From positions 1-64,000 of the forward strand of contig DASVUH010000013.1 of NCBI GenBank assembly GCA_036387135.1: a stretch of 64,000 nucleotides of DNA, written 5' to 3'. The DNA comes from JALZCH01 sp036387135. GTDB lineage: Bacteria > Acidobacteriota > Blastocatellia > Pyrinomonadales > Pyrinomonadaceae. This document shows positions 14,988 through 23,574 of the stretch, in pieces; the first letter of the stretch is position 1, and each line of letters starts with the position of its first letter. The translations under genes were made by a program, and so were the position numbers. The notes beneath the pieces were generated by a model, which was not told the origin of the DNA, did not search any database, and saw nothing but the letters and a program-made list of their open reading frames with translations.

Positions 14988-16841
14988 TCAAAAAACTTTT
15001 TTATTTACCGAAGAAATTGGCATTGTTACTTGTACCGTTGCGCCTTCGCCGGTTTTGCTTTCAAATTTCAAACTCGCCCGTTCTCCGTAATACGTTTTCA
15101 AACGGTTTTCGACGTTATTCAAGCCGATTCCTCTCTTTAAATCATTGAGAGCCACGCCTGCGCCCGTGTCGGCGACTTCCAGAATTAAATTGTTTGCGCT
15201 AACGCGCGCCGAGATTTTTACTTTTCCGCCCGCTTTTTTTTGGGAAATGCCGTGTTTGACGGCGTTTTCAACGAGCGGCTGCAAAATGAGAGATGCCACG
15301 CGCAAAGATTTTAATTCGGGCGAAACGTCAATTTCGATTTCGAGCCGTTCTTCAAAACGCGCCCGCTCGATTTCGAGATAATTTTGAATCAATTTCAACT
15401 CGTCGCCGAGACTCGTAAACTCTGCGGTCTGCCGCAAAATGGCTCTAAGTAGCTGTGTGAGCTGAAGCAAAGTGTCGAGAGCTTTTTCCGGCGCAGTCTG
15501 AATCAAATAACCGATTGTCGTCAATGCGTTAAATAGAAAATGCGGATTGATTTGTGCGCGCAGAGCTTTTAATTCGGCTTCCGAAGCCAGTTTTGCAATT
15601 TCCTGCTCGCGCAGTTCCTGTTCGCAGCGTTCGTGCGTGACGCGCAACCCGTCAATGCGCCGTGCGGCAATCAATGCGGCATCTTCGAGCATTTCGATTT
15701 CGTCCGACAATAAACGCCGCGCGCCTGAAAAATCGCTCAGACTGATTCGGTAAAACGGAGCTTCGGCGGTCGGAACAAAAATATCAGCCGCGCTGTTTGA
15801 AAACGCGGCGTCGCCGCGTCTATCAGTTTCAAGCCAACCCGAATTATCCGCCGTTAAAGTCGAGGCGAATCTGGCGCAAACGTAATTCAAAACCGCTTCG
15901 ATTGTTTCGAGATTCTCGATTTTACTCCTGATTTCCGAGCGTAATTTCTGATAATCGGCGCGTCGCAATAAAATTTTATCTACAAACCAAACGGCGGCGC
16001 GATGCAAATGCCCATAAACCAGCGCGGTCGCCATCCAAAGACCCAATAACACGAAAACCGGCTGCGAATCGGTCGGCGCATGTTCCGCGTGAATGCGAAA
16101 AAGAGGAACGCCGACGGCAAAATACAAACTGAAAACCAAAGCCGCGAGCAGCACAAGTGAAAGAGCGCGTTTTAAAAATAAATCGGCAAAAGCGAAGCGA
16201 AAATTCTGGTAAAGAATCGCAAACGCCAGCGGCAAGCTCGCTTGATGCGCGACAAGCTCGGTCAACCAAAAACCCTCGCTGCCATGCGGCAGGCTTAAAT
16301 GCAGAGCCGAAACCGCGAAAACCGCCAGCGCGCTCGCCCAAATCGCTTTTCGCTCGATTGATTGCCGCAAATTGAGCAAAAACAGTGCGGCTAAAATCAA
16401 CAAATAACCGAAAGTCAGAATTAGAAGCGAAGGATTTGAAGGAGCAGCGTGGCGAAAAATCGCTAATTGCAAATGCAGCGCGGCGGCTGAAAAGCTCAAA
16501 ATGTAAGCCGCGAAAATCAGAAAATTCGATTTCGCGTTCTTTTTCTCGATTGAAAAAGCCGAATGCACCACGACTGCGGGAAGAAAACCGAGAGCGGAAT
16601 AAGCCGCCGCCGCTAAAACAGGCGGAATTTCGGCGTGCGCGAAATCGCGCCAGACAAACGCGAAAAATTCGCCGGCATTCCACAGCAAACCAAGCAGCGC
16701 GGTTGCGAGCAGCAAAAAATCAACCCTCTCTGCGTCGCCGCGTTTGCGCTGCACGCTCATCACGAACAGCATTGCGTACAAGGCAAGCCCGACGGCAAAA
16801 CCGAGCAAATTGACCAACAATGCGGCGTCGGGCGTGTTCAT
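14988..16841 (-). CDS. LytS-type membrane sensor histidine kinase
   Basis: A 617-aa kinase. About eight hydrophobic helices fill residues 1-285, followed by a GAF-like cytoplasmic region (about 290-395) and a short coiled coil. The His_kinase domain has the phospho-acceptor His in LRAQINPHFLFNALTTIGYL. The ATPase domain has PLVENAVKHGIS, EVADTGAGV and GIGLNNVENRL. This matches the LytS/YehU group that pairs with LytTR regulators, as here. The ATG at 16841 is preferred; a GTG lies one codon upstream. The ligand is unknown. The stop codon abuts a tandem-unit hairpin. Confidence 0.9.
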   Translation of the reverse strand: MNTPDAALLVNLLGFAVGLALYAMLFVMSVQRKRGDAERVDFLLLATALLGLLWNAGEFFAFVWRDFAHAEIPPVLAAAAYSALGFLPAVVVHSAFSIEKKNAKSNFLIFAAYILSFSAAALHLQLAIFRHAAPSNPSLLILTFGYLLILAALFLLNLRQSIERKAIWASALAVFAVSALHLSLPHGSEGFWLTELVAHQASLPLAFAILYQNFRFAFADLFLKRALSLVLLAALVFSLYFAVGVPLFRIHAEHAPTDSQPVFVLLGLWMATALVYGHLHRAAVWFVDKILLRRADYQKLRSEIRSKIENLETIEAVLNYVCARFASTLTADNSGWLETDRRGDAAFSNSAADIFVPTAEAPFYRISLSDFSGARRLLSDEIEMLEDAALIAARRIDGLRVTHERCEQELREQEIAKLASEAELKALRAQINPHFLFNALTTIGYLIQTAPEKALDTLLQLTQLLRAILRQTAEFTSLGDELKLIQNYLEIERARFEERLEIEIDVSPELKSLRVASLILQPLVENAVKHGISQKKAGGKVKISARVSANNLILEVADTGAGVALNDLKRGIGLNNVENRLKTYYGERASLKFESKTGEGATVQVTMPISSVNKKVF

Positions 16842-16942
16842 CACTTTTCAATTCAAATTATCGGTTAGATGCGGTTTTTTGCAACTTTTTCATTTTAAAC
16901 GGCTGTTTTCGGCAAATGAAAACTCATTTCCGCCAAACGAAA

Positions 16943-16972
16943 AAGCCCGGAGCTTTGTTTAACTCCGGGCTT
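16943..16972. terminator. Terminator after E1 dehydrogenase gene
   Basis: Arms AAGCCCGGAG (16943-16952) and CTCCGGGCTT (16963-16972) pair perfectly with a 10-nt loop. An A-run on the left gives the T-run for minus-strand transcripts. Confidence 0.85.
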
Positions 16973-16997
16973 CGATAATAATTTCGCGTTTGTGAAT

Positions 16998-19337
16998 TTA
17001 GTATTTCGCTAAATCCAAAATCGCCTTTTCCACGTTTTCGCTTTGCGGCAGAATAAAATCTTCGACCTGCGGCGCGTAAGCGACAAACGTATCGGTCGCG
17101 CCGATTCTTTTAACCGGGGCGTCGAGATATTCAAACAATTCTTCGGAAATCCGCGCCGCGATTTCCGCGCCGTAACCCCACGATAAAGAATCTTCGTGCG
17201 CCACAATCACGCGGTTTGTGCGTTTGACCGATTCGGCAATCGCTTCCCAATCGTAAGGAACGAGCGTGCGAAGATCAATAATTTCGGCTTCGATTCCGTG
17301 TTCCTGCGCCGCTTTTTTCGCCGCCACAAACGAACGCTGGACGAGCGCGCCGTAAGTGATAATCGTCAAATCTTTGCCGGGACGCACCGTTTTCGCTTTG
17401 CCGAACGGAATCAAAAAGCCGTCGGGCGGATACTGCGATTTGTTGTAAGCCTGACGATAAAGATGTTTGTGTTCGAGAAACAAAACCGGATCGTCGCAGC
17501 GAATCGCGGTTCTCAGCAAACCGTTTGCGTCGAGCGCGTTTGACGGATAAACAATTCGGATTCCGGGCGTATGCGAAAAGATTGTCGTTCCCGATTGCGA
17601 ATGATAAATCGCGCCGCCTTTGAGATAACCGCCGACCGGAACGCGCATTACGACCGGACATTTCCAATCGCCGTCCGAACGCCAGCGCATTGTCGCCAAT
17701 TCGTTGCGGATTTGGTGATAAGCCGGAAAAATGTAATCGAAAAATTGAATTTCAACGACCGGTTTTAAACCGCGCGTCGCCATTCCGATGGCGCGACCGA
17801 CGATATTTGCTTCCGCAAGCGGCGAATTGAAAACGCGCGCCGAGCCGAATTTTCTTTGCAGATTTGCCGTGACTTTGAAAACACCGCCTTTGCCTTTGAC
17901 GGTTTCGAGATATTCTTCGCGCGAAACATCCGCCACGTCTTCGCCGAAAACGATAATTCGCTCATCTCGCGCCATTTCCTCGTGCATACAACGATTGATA
18001 AGATCAACCATCGTTCCGGCATTGCCCGACAATTCCACGCCTTCTTCGGTGTCGAAAAGCGCGCGGTCTGTCGGATCAATCTCTTCCGAATAAACATTTC
18101 GGTAAGCCGTATCAGGCGCAGGCTGCGGCATTGCAAGCGCGCGGTCGGCGGCTTCATTGATCTCGCTCTCGACGGCTTCGCGCAAAACCTGCAATTCTTC
18201 CGACGAAGCAAAACCGTTTTCCATCAAAAGCTCACCGAACGTTTTAATCGGATCGCGCTGCGCTTCCTCGTTGCGTTCTTCTTCGGGGCGATAAAGTTTT
18301 TCGTCGTCCGACAAGCTGTGTGAATACGGGCGAATCACTTTGCCGTGAACAAACGACGGACCTTTTCGCTCGCGGCAATACTGAACAGCGCGTTTGAAGG
18401 TTTCGTAACTTTCCAGCGGATTCGTGCCGTCGCATTTTTGAATGTAAAGATTCGGAAAACCCGATACGACTTTGGAAATATCGCCGCCCGCCGTGTTGAC
18501 TTCGACGGGAACCGAAATCGCGTAACCGTTATCTTCGACGACAAAAACTACAGGCAGTTTTAAATTGCAAGCCGTGTTCAAGGCTTCCCAAAACTCGCCT
18601 TCGCTTGTCGTGCCGTCGCCGACCGACATCCAGACTACTTCATCGCCTTTAAATCCGGTCACTTTGTCCTGCAATTCTTTGACGAGCGAAGCCCGATACG
18701 TCGCTTCCGCCGCGCCGACCGCCTGCAAAGCCTGCGTTCCGGTTGGGCTGGATGACGAAGGAACATTCAATTTAACGTGTCCCCAGTGCGAAGGCATTTG
18801 ACGCCCGTGCGAGCTGGGATCGGCTTCCGCGCCGACGCTCGCCAAAAACATTTCATACGCGGTCATCCCGATTTGCAGCATCAGCGCGCGGTCTCGATAA
18901 TATGGATAAAACCAATCGTATCCGGGCTTAAACGCCATTCCAGCGCCGACAAGCAGGGCTTCGTGACCGACGCCGTTGATTTGAAAAAAGACTTTGTTCT
19001 GGTTTTTAAGCTGAATTTCCTTGTCGTCAATTTTCCGCGCCAGATACATCGTGCGATAAATCGCCAGCATCGTTTCGCGGTCGAGAAAACCGTTCGCGCC
19101 CGATTGTTCTTGAGATTGAGAGACTTGCGCCGCCGGCTGTTCAATTTGTTTTTGGCTGCGCGCCGGTTTCGGCGCGGCGGCGGTTTTGGCGGTTTCGAGC
19201 GCCGGATTTGCGCCATTTGCAGCCGTCGTTTTTTCGTTCGCAGTTTTCTTATTTTGTTTTGATACTGTTGTTGTTTCCGGCTCTTTTTCAGCCGTTTTCG
19301 CACGAGTCGCGCGAGATTTTTTGGTTGCTGCTTCCAT
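16998..19337 (-). CDS. 2-oxo acid dehydrogenase E1, alpha and beta subunits fused
   Basis: A 779-aa TPP-dependent dehydrogenase. Residues 1-85 are a low-complexity A/K/T/Q extension. The alpha part (about 88-400) contains the TPP motif GDGTTSEGEFWEALNTACN...EDNGYA and AYHQIRNE-type contacts follow in beta. The beta part (about 435-779) contains FGEDVADVSREEYLETVKGKGGVF and the transketolase C-terminal DLRTLVPYDWEAI. It resembles branched-chain 2-oxoisovalerate or acetoin/pyruvate E1 fusions; the substrate cannot be fixed by eye. A GAGGA ribosome site precedes the ATG. E2 and E3 genes are not in the window, so the complex must be encoded elsewhere. The disordered extension might tether the E1. 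Confidence 0.9.
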   Translation of the reverse strand: MEAATKKSRATRAKTAEKEPETTTVSKQNKKTANEKTTAANGANPALETAKTAAAPKPARSQKQIEQPAAQVSQSQEQSGANGFLDRETMLAIYRTMYLARKIDDKEIQLKNQNKVFFQINGVGHEALLVGAGMAFKPGYDWFYPYYRDRALMLQIGMTAYEMFLASVGAEADPSSHGRQMPSHWGHVKLNVPSSSSPTGTQALQAVGAAEATYRASLVKELQDKVTGFKGDEVVWMSVGDGTTSEGEFWEALNTACNLKLPVVFVVEDNGYAISVPVEVNTAGGDISKVVSGFPNLYIQKCDGTNPLESYETFKRAVQYCRERKGPSFVHGKVIRPYSHSLSDDEKLYRPEEERNEEAQRDPIKTFGELLMENGFASSEELQVLREAVESEINEAADRALAMPQPAPDTAYRNVYSEEIDPTDRALFDTEEGVELSGNAGTMVDLINRCMHEEMARDERIIVFGEDVADVSREEYLETVKGKGGVFKVTANLQRKFGSARVFNSPLAEANIVGRAIGMATRGLKPVVEIQFFDYIFPAYHQIRNELATMRWRSDGDWKCPVVMRVPVGGYLKGGAIYHSQSGTTIFSHTPGIRIVYPSNALDANGLLRTAIRCDDPVLFLEHKHLYRQAYNKSQYPPDGFLIPFGKAKTVRPGKDLTIITYGALVQRSFVAAKKAAQEHGIEAEIIDLRTLVPYDWEAIAESVKRTNRVIVAHEDSLSWGYGAEIAARISEELFEYLDAPVKRIGATDTFVAYAPQVEDFILPQSENVEKAILDLAKY

Positions 19338-19428
19338 TATAAAATCCTCTGTTTACGATAAAAAAATATGATTAATCAAAAGGCAATACTAACCTTTTAA
19401 GCCGAAAAATCCAACAGCCTCAATCCGC

Positions 19429-19749
19429 TCAATCGTCCGCGTAATCAAGCTCAAGCGTCATTCGATAATCCTGCGCCATCGAAGGATGTCCGTGTTTGTT
19501 TGACACTTCGATTCCGCGTTCCAGAGCGGCTTTTGCTTTTTCGCGCTCGCCCTGTTTTTCATAAGCCTTCGCCAGCATTCCGTAAGCCGCCCCTTCATCG
19601 TCGGCTTGCTGTAAATAATTTTCCAGAGCCGGAATCGCGTTGTCGTAATCTTCCGCTTTGAGATATTCGTTCGCCAGCCCGAACTGCACCATTGTGTTCG
19701 TTGGGTCTGCTTCCAACATTTGTTTAAAAACTTCGATTCTGTTTGTCAT
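19429..19749 (-). CDS. Small tetratricopeptide-repeat protein
   Basis: A 106-aa protein made of about three TPR units (TNTMVQFGLANEYLKAEDYDNAIPALENYL, then AAYGMLAKAYEKQGEREKAKAALERGI), so probably a protein-binding scaffold in the cytoplasm. Its ATG overlaps the stop of the upstream GNAT gene by 4 nt (ATGA), indicating translational coupling. No signal peptide. The partner is unknown. Confidence 0.82.
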   Translation of the reverse strand: MTNRIEVFKQMLEADPTNTMVQFGLANEYLKAEDYDNAIPALENYLQQADDEGAAYGMLAKAYEKQGEREKAKAALERGIEVSNKHGHPSMAQDYRMTLELDYADD

Positions 19750-20279
19750 TTCAAATTAACTCTTCGCTGCATTAAAAGGTCTGTCTGCGGATCGTTTCCA
19801 AGCTGGAAAACGTGCGAACCGCATTCTTCAAATTTCCATTTGCGATAAAACGCCTGCGCGCGGGGATTGTACTCCCAAACGCCGAGCCACATCACATCGC
19901 GTTCGCGCCATTTAGCTTCGTCCAAACACCACTGCATCAAAGCCGCGCCGATGCCTTTTCCTAAAAACTTTTGTTCCGAATAAAGCCGGCAAAGCTCTAT
20001 CGGTTTTTCCGCCGAAACGCCCGGTTCGATTGTGTCGAGCAGTAATTTCGCGTAACCGGCAGGCTCGCCGTTAATTTCGGCAACAAGAAAAATCGCTTTT
20101 TCGTCCCGCAATTCCTTTCCAAGCTGCCGGACGTTAAATGCTTCGTCCATATACGCCTTTAAATCGTCGGGAGCGTTTTTCGGATGCGCGGCAAAGGCGT
20201 CGTAAAACGTCCGCCAGCTCAAATCGGCAAGCATCCCGGCGTCCTCGATTGTGGCATAACGGATTTTAATTTCTTCCAC
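19746..20279 (-). CDS. GNAT-family N-acetyltransferase
   Basis: A 177-aa acetyltransferase with the GNAT fold: IRYATIEDAGMLADLSWRTF at the N terminus, then the acetyl-CoA pyrophosphate loop ELCRLYSEQKFLGKGIGAALMQ near residues 95-118, and VWEYNPRAQAFYRKWKFEECG at motif B. The start is GTG with AGGAAAA upstream. It is coupled to the following TPR gene by a 4-nt overlap. The acceptor substrate is unknown. Confidence 0.88.
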   Translation of the reverse strand: MEEIKIRYATIEDAGMLADLSWRTFYDAFAAHPKNAPDDLKAYMDEAFNVRQLGKELRDEKAIFLVAEINGEPAGYAKLLLDTIEPGVSAEKPIELCRLYSEQKFLGKGIGAALMQWCLDEAKWRERDVMWLGVWEYNPRAQAFYRKWKFEECGSHVFQLGNDPQTDLLMQRRVNLK

Positions 20280-20341
20280 TTATTTTCCTGAAATAACCAA
20301 TTTAGCGATTGTTTGAAGCGCTTTGTAAAACACGCCGATTA

Positions 20342-20724
20342 TTACAGCAATTTAATTCCGTAATGACTAAATTCTATGTCATTTGTCACAATCGGTAAAT
20401 TCTCAACCTGTGATTGAGCAACGATAATGCGGTCGAAAGGATCGCGGTGATGAAAGGGCAAAGTTGAAACCTGCAAAGTGTGTTTAGGCAGAATCGGCAA
20501 AACTTCGATATTTTCAACTGCGATTTGTTTGATAACGTCGGCAAGCGGTTTGGCGAGCGTTAATTTGCCGAGACTGATTTTGACGGCAATTTCCCAGAGA
20601 GAGATGCGATGCTGACAAGAACATCGTTTTGCGAATCGGAAATGATTTGACGATGCGGCTTTGAAAGTGATTTGTTGCCTTCGAGAAACCAAATCAAAAC
20701 GTGCGTGTCAATCAGCAATCGCAT
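20342..20724 (-). pseudogene. PIN-domain VapC-like toxin, frameshifted at a GA repeat
   Basis: Reading from the ATG at 20724 gives a good PIN N terminus (MRLLIDTHVLIWFLEGNKSL, then DVLVSIASL). It runs off frame at the GA run 20596-20604 and stops a few codons later. The rest (WEIAVKISLGKLTLAKPL through FDRIIVAQSQVENLPIVTND) continues in another frame to 20342. Removing 2 nt from the GA run restores one open frame of about 126 codons. This is either genuine inactivation, a reversible slip, or a sequence error. The antitoxin gene upstream is intact and its stop overlaps this ATG by 1 nt. Confidence 0.8.
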
Positions 20725-20924
20725 TACATATAGTCCTTAAAATCTTTGAGCGGAGCGTCAAAATCATCGGCAATATATTTTACCAAACCTTTCATACTGC
20801 CGAATTTGCGATCTTTGCGTTTTGGCTTTTCATTTTTTTCGACTCTAATCAGATTTAAATTCGCCAAATCATCCAGCAAAACTTTCGCTTTCGGCTCTAA
20901 AATTTCGACCGTGTAAGTTTCCAT
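20724..20924 (-). CDS. DUF2281-type antitoxin
   Basis: A 66-aa protein ending GSMKGLVKYIADDFDAPLKDFKDYM, the C-terminal signature of DUF2281 antitoxins that binds and neutralises a PIN toxin. The N terminus (TYTVEILEPKAKVLLDDLANLNLI) is the AbrB/MazE-like or Phd-like dimerisation part. The TAATG junction overlaps stop and start with the PIN gene by 1 nt, typical of a VapBC operon. The toxin partner is frameshifted, so the antitoxin may be a remnant. Confidence 0.8.
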   Translation of the reverse strand: METYTVEILEPKAKVLLDDLANLNLIRVEKNEKPKRKDRKFGSMKGLVKYIADDFDAPLKDFKDYM

Positions 20925-20947
20925 AAACGAACTTTAGCATAAAAAAC

Positions 20948-20973
20948 GCGAAGACTTTTAACGAAATCTTCGC
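20948..20973. terminator. Terminator after acyl-CoA dehydrogenase gene
   Basis: Arms GCGAAGA (20948-20954) and TCTTCGC (20967-20973), with T-runs on both strands. Confidence 0.7.
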
Positions 20974-20997
20974 ATTTTTTATGGAATATATCCGCAG

Positions 20998-22179
20998 CTA
21001 TTTCCCTGAAATAACTAACTTAGCGATTGTCTGAAGCTGCATATTAGATGTGCCTTCGTAAATCGCGCCGATTTTCGAATCGCGCCAGAATTTCTCGACC
21101 GGATAATCTTTGACGTATCCGTAACCGCCGTAAAGCTCAATCGCTTTGGACGAGATTTTTTCAGCCGTGCGCGACGAATAAAGCTTTGCCATCGCCGCTT
21201 CTTTGACAAACGATTTTCCCGCGTCTTTCAAACGCGCGGCATTGTAAACCATCAAACGCGCGGCTTCGAGTTCGACAGCCATTTCTGCAAGTTGGAATTG
21301 AACGGCTTGGAAATCGTTGATTTTTTTGCCGAATTGCTCGCGTTCCGAAGTGTATTTTAAGGCAGCTTCAAACGCGCCGCGAGCGATTCCGACCATTTGC
21401 GCGCCGATTCCGATGCGACCTTCGTTCAAAGTTTCAATCGAGATTTTGTAACCTTTTCCGACTTCGCCCAAAACGTTTTCTTTCGGCACGCGGCAGTTTT
21501 CCATAATCAATTCAGTGGTCGAGCTGGCGCGAATTCCCAATTTGTCTTCTTTTTTGCCGACCGAAAAGCCTTCAAAATTCTTTTCGACCAGAAACGCCGT
21601 AATCCCTTTGTAGCCTTGTTCGGGCGCGATGTTGGCGAAAACGATAAAGATTTCGGCTTCGTTGCCGTTCGTAATCCAGAGCTTTTGCCCGTTCAATTCG
21701 TAATAATCGCCTTTGTCAACGGCGCGAGTTTTTAATGCAAATGCGTCGGAACCGGAAGCGGCTTCGCTCAGAGCGTAAGCGCCGACTTTTGATTCAGCCA
21801 TTTGCGTTAAATATTTTTTCTTTTGGTCTTCGTTTGCCCAGCGCAAAAGAGCGTTTGCGACGAGCGTGTTTTGCACGTCAACGAAAACGGCGGTTGAAGC
21901 GTCAACGCGCGCCAATTCTTCGATTGCCAAAATTGCGTTGAAAAACGTCGAACCCGCACCGCCGTATTCGTCCGGCGTTTCGATTGCCATCAAACCCAAT
22001 TCAAAACATTGACGAATCAAATCTGCGTCCAACTTACCGGCGTGTTCCATCGCTTCGACTCGCGGGCGGACTTCGCCTTCGGCGAATTCTCTGACGGAAG
22101 CGCGGAAAAAAGATTCTTCTTCGGTTAAATCCGTGAGAGCCGGATTCATCGTTTCGCGTTCTAAAGCTGCTGCGTTCAT
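20998..22179 (-). CDS. Acyl-CoA dehydrogenase
   Basis: A 393-aa flavoprotein that oxidises acyl-CoA to trans-2-enoyl-CoA and passes electrons to ETF. The N-terminal domain begins LTEEESFFRASVREFAEGEV. The FAD-binding signature is AYALSEAASGSDAFALKT. The C-terminal helical domain has GGYGYVKDYPVEKFWRD and then IYEGTSNMQ, which carries the catalytic Glu of the short/branched-chain type. The ATG at 22179 has AAGGGAAA upstream; the longer frame lacks homology. It diverges from the gene at 22294. Chain-length specificity is not assignable. Confidence 0.93.
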   Translation of the reverse strand: MNAAALERETMNPALTDLTEEESFFRASVREFAEGEVRPRVEAMEHAGKLDADLIRQCFELGLMAIETPDEYGGAGSTFFNAILAIEELARVDASTAVFVDVQNTLVANALLRWANEDQKKKYLTQMAESKVGAYALSEAASGSDAFALKTRAVDKGDYYELNGQKLWITNGNEAEIFIVFANIAPEQGYKGITAFLVEKNFEGFSVGKKEDKLGIRASSTTELIMENCRVPKENVLGEVGKGYKISIETLNEGRIGIGAQMVGIARGAFEAALKYTSEREQFGKKINDFQAVQFQLAEMAVELEAARLMVYNAARLKDAGKSFVKEAAMAKLYSSRTAEKISSKAIELYGGYGYVKDYPVEKFWRDSKIGAIYEGTSNMQLQTIAKLVISGK

Positions 22180-22293
22180 TTTTCGGTTTCCCTTGTTAGA
22201 TTTTATTAAATTGAGCAAAATAGAATGATAAATTACCGTGCGCGAAACGTAAAATTTGCCTCACGGATGAAACTGCGCCAAAAGCGATTTGCG

Positions 22294-23346
22294 ATGACCG
22301 AAAACCGACCGAAAACACGACTCAGCAAACTGCAAATCGCCGGAATCGTTCTCACAACTCTCGGTCTCGCGCTCTTCGTTTTTTTCGTTTACACTGCCGG
22401 AATCGAAGAAATCTGGGGCGGCATCAGCCGTCTCGGTTTGGGCTTTTTGTTTGTTTTGGCTCTTTACGCGGTAAAAGTTTCGACTCGCGTTTACGCCTGG
22501 ACGCTGTGCGTCGAAAAACCTTATCATTTGCGGTTTGTTGACGCTTTTCGAGCCGTGATGATCGGCGAAGCGTTAAGCGCGATGATTCCGCTCGGAATTT
22601 TAATGAGCGGCACGGCAAAAGCGGTTGCGGTTCGCAAACGAGTTCCGCTTGTCGTCGGTTTAAGCTCGATTGCAATTGAAAATCTGTTTTATTCTTTAGC
22701 TACGGGAACTTTAATCGTTTGCGGAAGCATCGCGTTTCTGCTTACGTTTCATCCGGCGGGAAACGTGGCGACGGTCGGTTATGCGATTATCGCAATTATT
22801 ACGACGCTGACCATCGGCGGTTTTTTTATGGTCATTCAGGAATGGCGTTTTGCGAGCTGGCTCGCCGAATGGCTGTACGGCAAAGGATTGGCAACTAAAG
22901 TTTTGCGTCACGGACGCTCTGAAGTCGAGCGTTTTGAGGATTTGATTTATGGGTTTTATCGCAAGCACCCGCGCAAATTTTTGCCGCTCGTTTTGCTTGA
23001 AACCGCTTTTCACGCCGTCGGAGTTTTCGAGGTCTGGTTTATTTTGCGCGCCGTGATGGATGTCGCGCCCAATTTTTTGACCGCTTTTTTGCTCGAAACA
23101 ATCAACCGCGCGATTCTCGTAGTTTTCAAATTGGTTCCGTTTCTCGTCGGCGTTGACGAAGCCGGAGCGCAATTTATCTCCGATGCGCTTGCCTTGGGCG
23201 CGGCGGTCGGCGTCACATTGGCTATCGTTCGAAAGGGGCGCGTGCTGTTTTGGACGGGTTTAGGAGTTATTCTGATTGTGCGGAGCGGTTTGAGCTTCCG
23301 CGAAGTTTCGGCGGAAACTTTTAGCGCGCAAAAATCCGAAGCCTGA
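22294..23346 (+). CDS. LPG-synthase-TM-like integral membrane protein (UPF0104)
   Basis: A polytopic protein of about 350 aa with eight or so TM segments and the family features LGLGFLFVLALYAVKVSTRVYAW, IGEALSAMIPLGILMSGTAKA and LVPFLVGVDEAGAQFI. Related proteins are the flippase half of MprF and HpnL-type lipid transporters, so a lipid-handling role is probable but the substrate is unknown. The start is uncertain: ATGs at 22225 and 22267 are in frame; 22294 gives the usual short polar N terminus (MTENRPKTRLSKLQI). Confidence 0.78.
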   Translation: MTENRPKTRLSKLQIAGIVLTTLGLALFVFFVYTAGIEEIWGGISRLGLGFLFVLALYAVKVSTRVYAWTLCVEKPYHLRFVDAFRAVMIGEALSAMIPLGILMSGTAKAVAVRKRVPLVVGLSSIAIENLFYSLATGTLIVCGSIAFLLTFHPAGNVATVGYAIIAIITTLTIGGFFMVIQEWRFASWLAEWLYGKGLATKVLRHGRSEVERFEDLIYGFYRKHPRKFLPLVLLETAFHAVGVFEVWFILRAVMDVAPNFLTAFLLETINRAILVVFKLVPFLVGVDEAGAQFISDALALGAAVGVTLAIVRKGRVLFWTGLGVILIVRSGLSFREVSAETFSAQKSEA

Positions 23347-23400
23347 ATTTTTCATAATTTCATTCGTATTTTAAAGTCATTTTGGGGTAAGACAAATTGA

Positions 23401-23502
23401 AACGCCGAGACGCGGAGACGCCGAGAAATATAAGAAAAGTTAAACAAAACTTCTTCTCCCGCTCTTCTTTTTCAAAACTCGGCGTCTTTGCGTCTCGGCG
23501 TT
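23401..23502. repeat. Inverted repeat of the GAGACGC unit family
   Basis: Arms 23401-23425 and 23478-23502, 25 nt each with two mismatches, separated by 52 nt. The arms repeat (G/C)GAGACGC units and resemble those at 14894-14987. It sits between the LPG-type gene and the Ser/Thr kinase on the same strand. Confidence 0.82.
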
Positions 23503-23574
23503 GAAAAAATCTTTAACCAAAATTGATGTTATTTTAAAATCAAAACGCATCAAATTTTCGTATCTGACAAAAGC

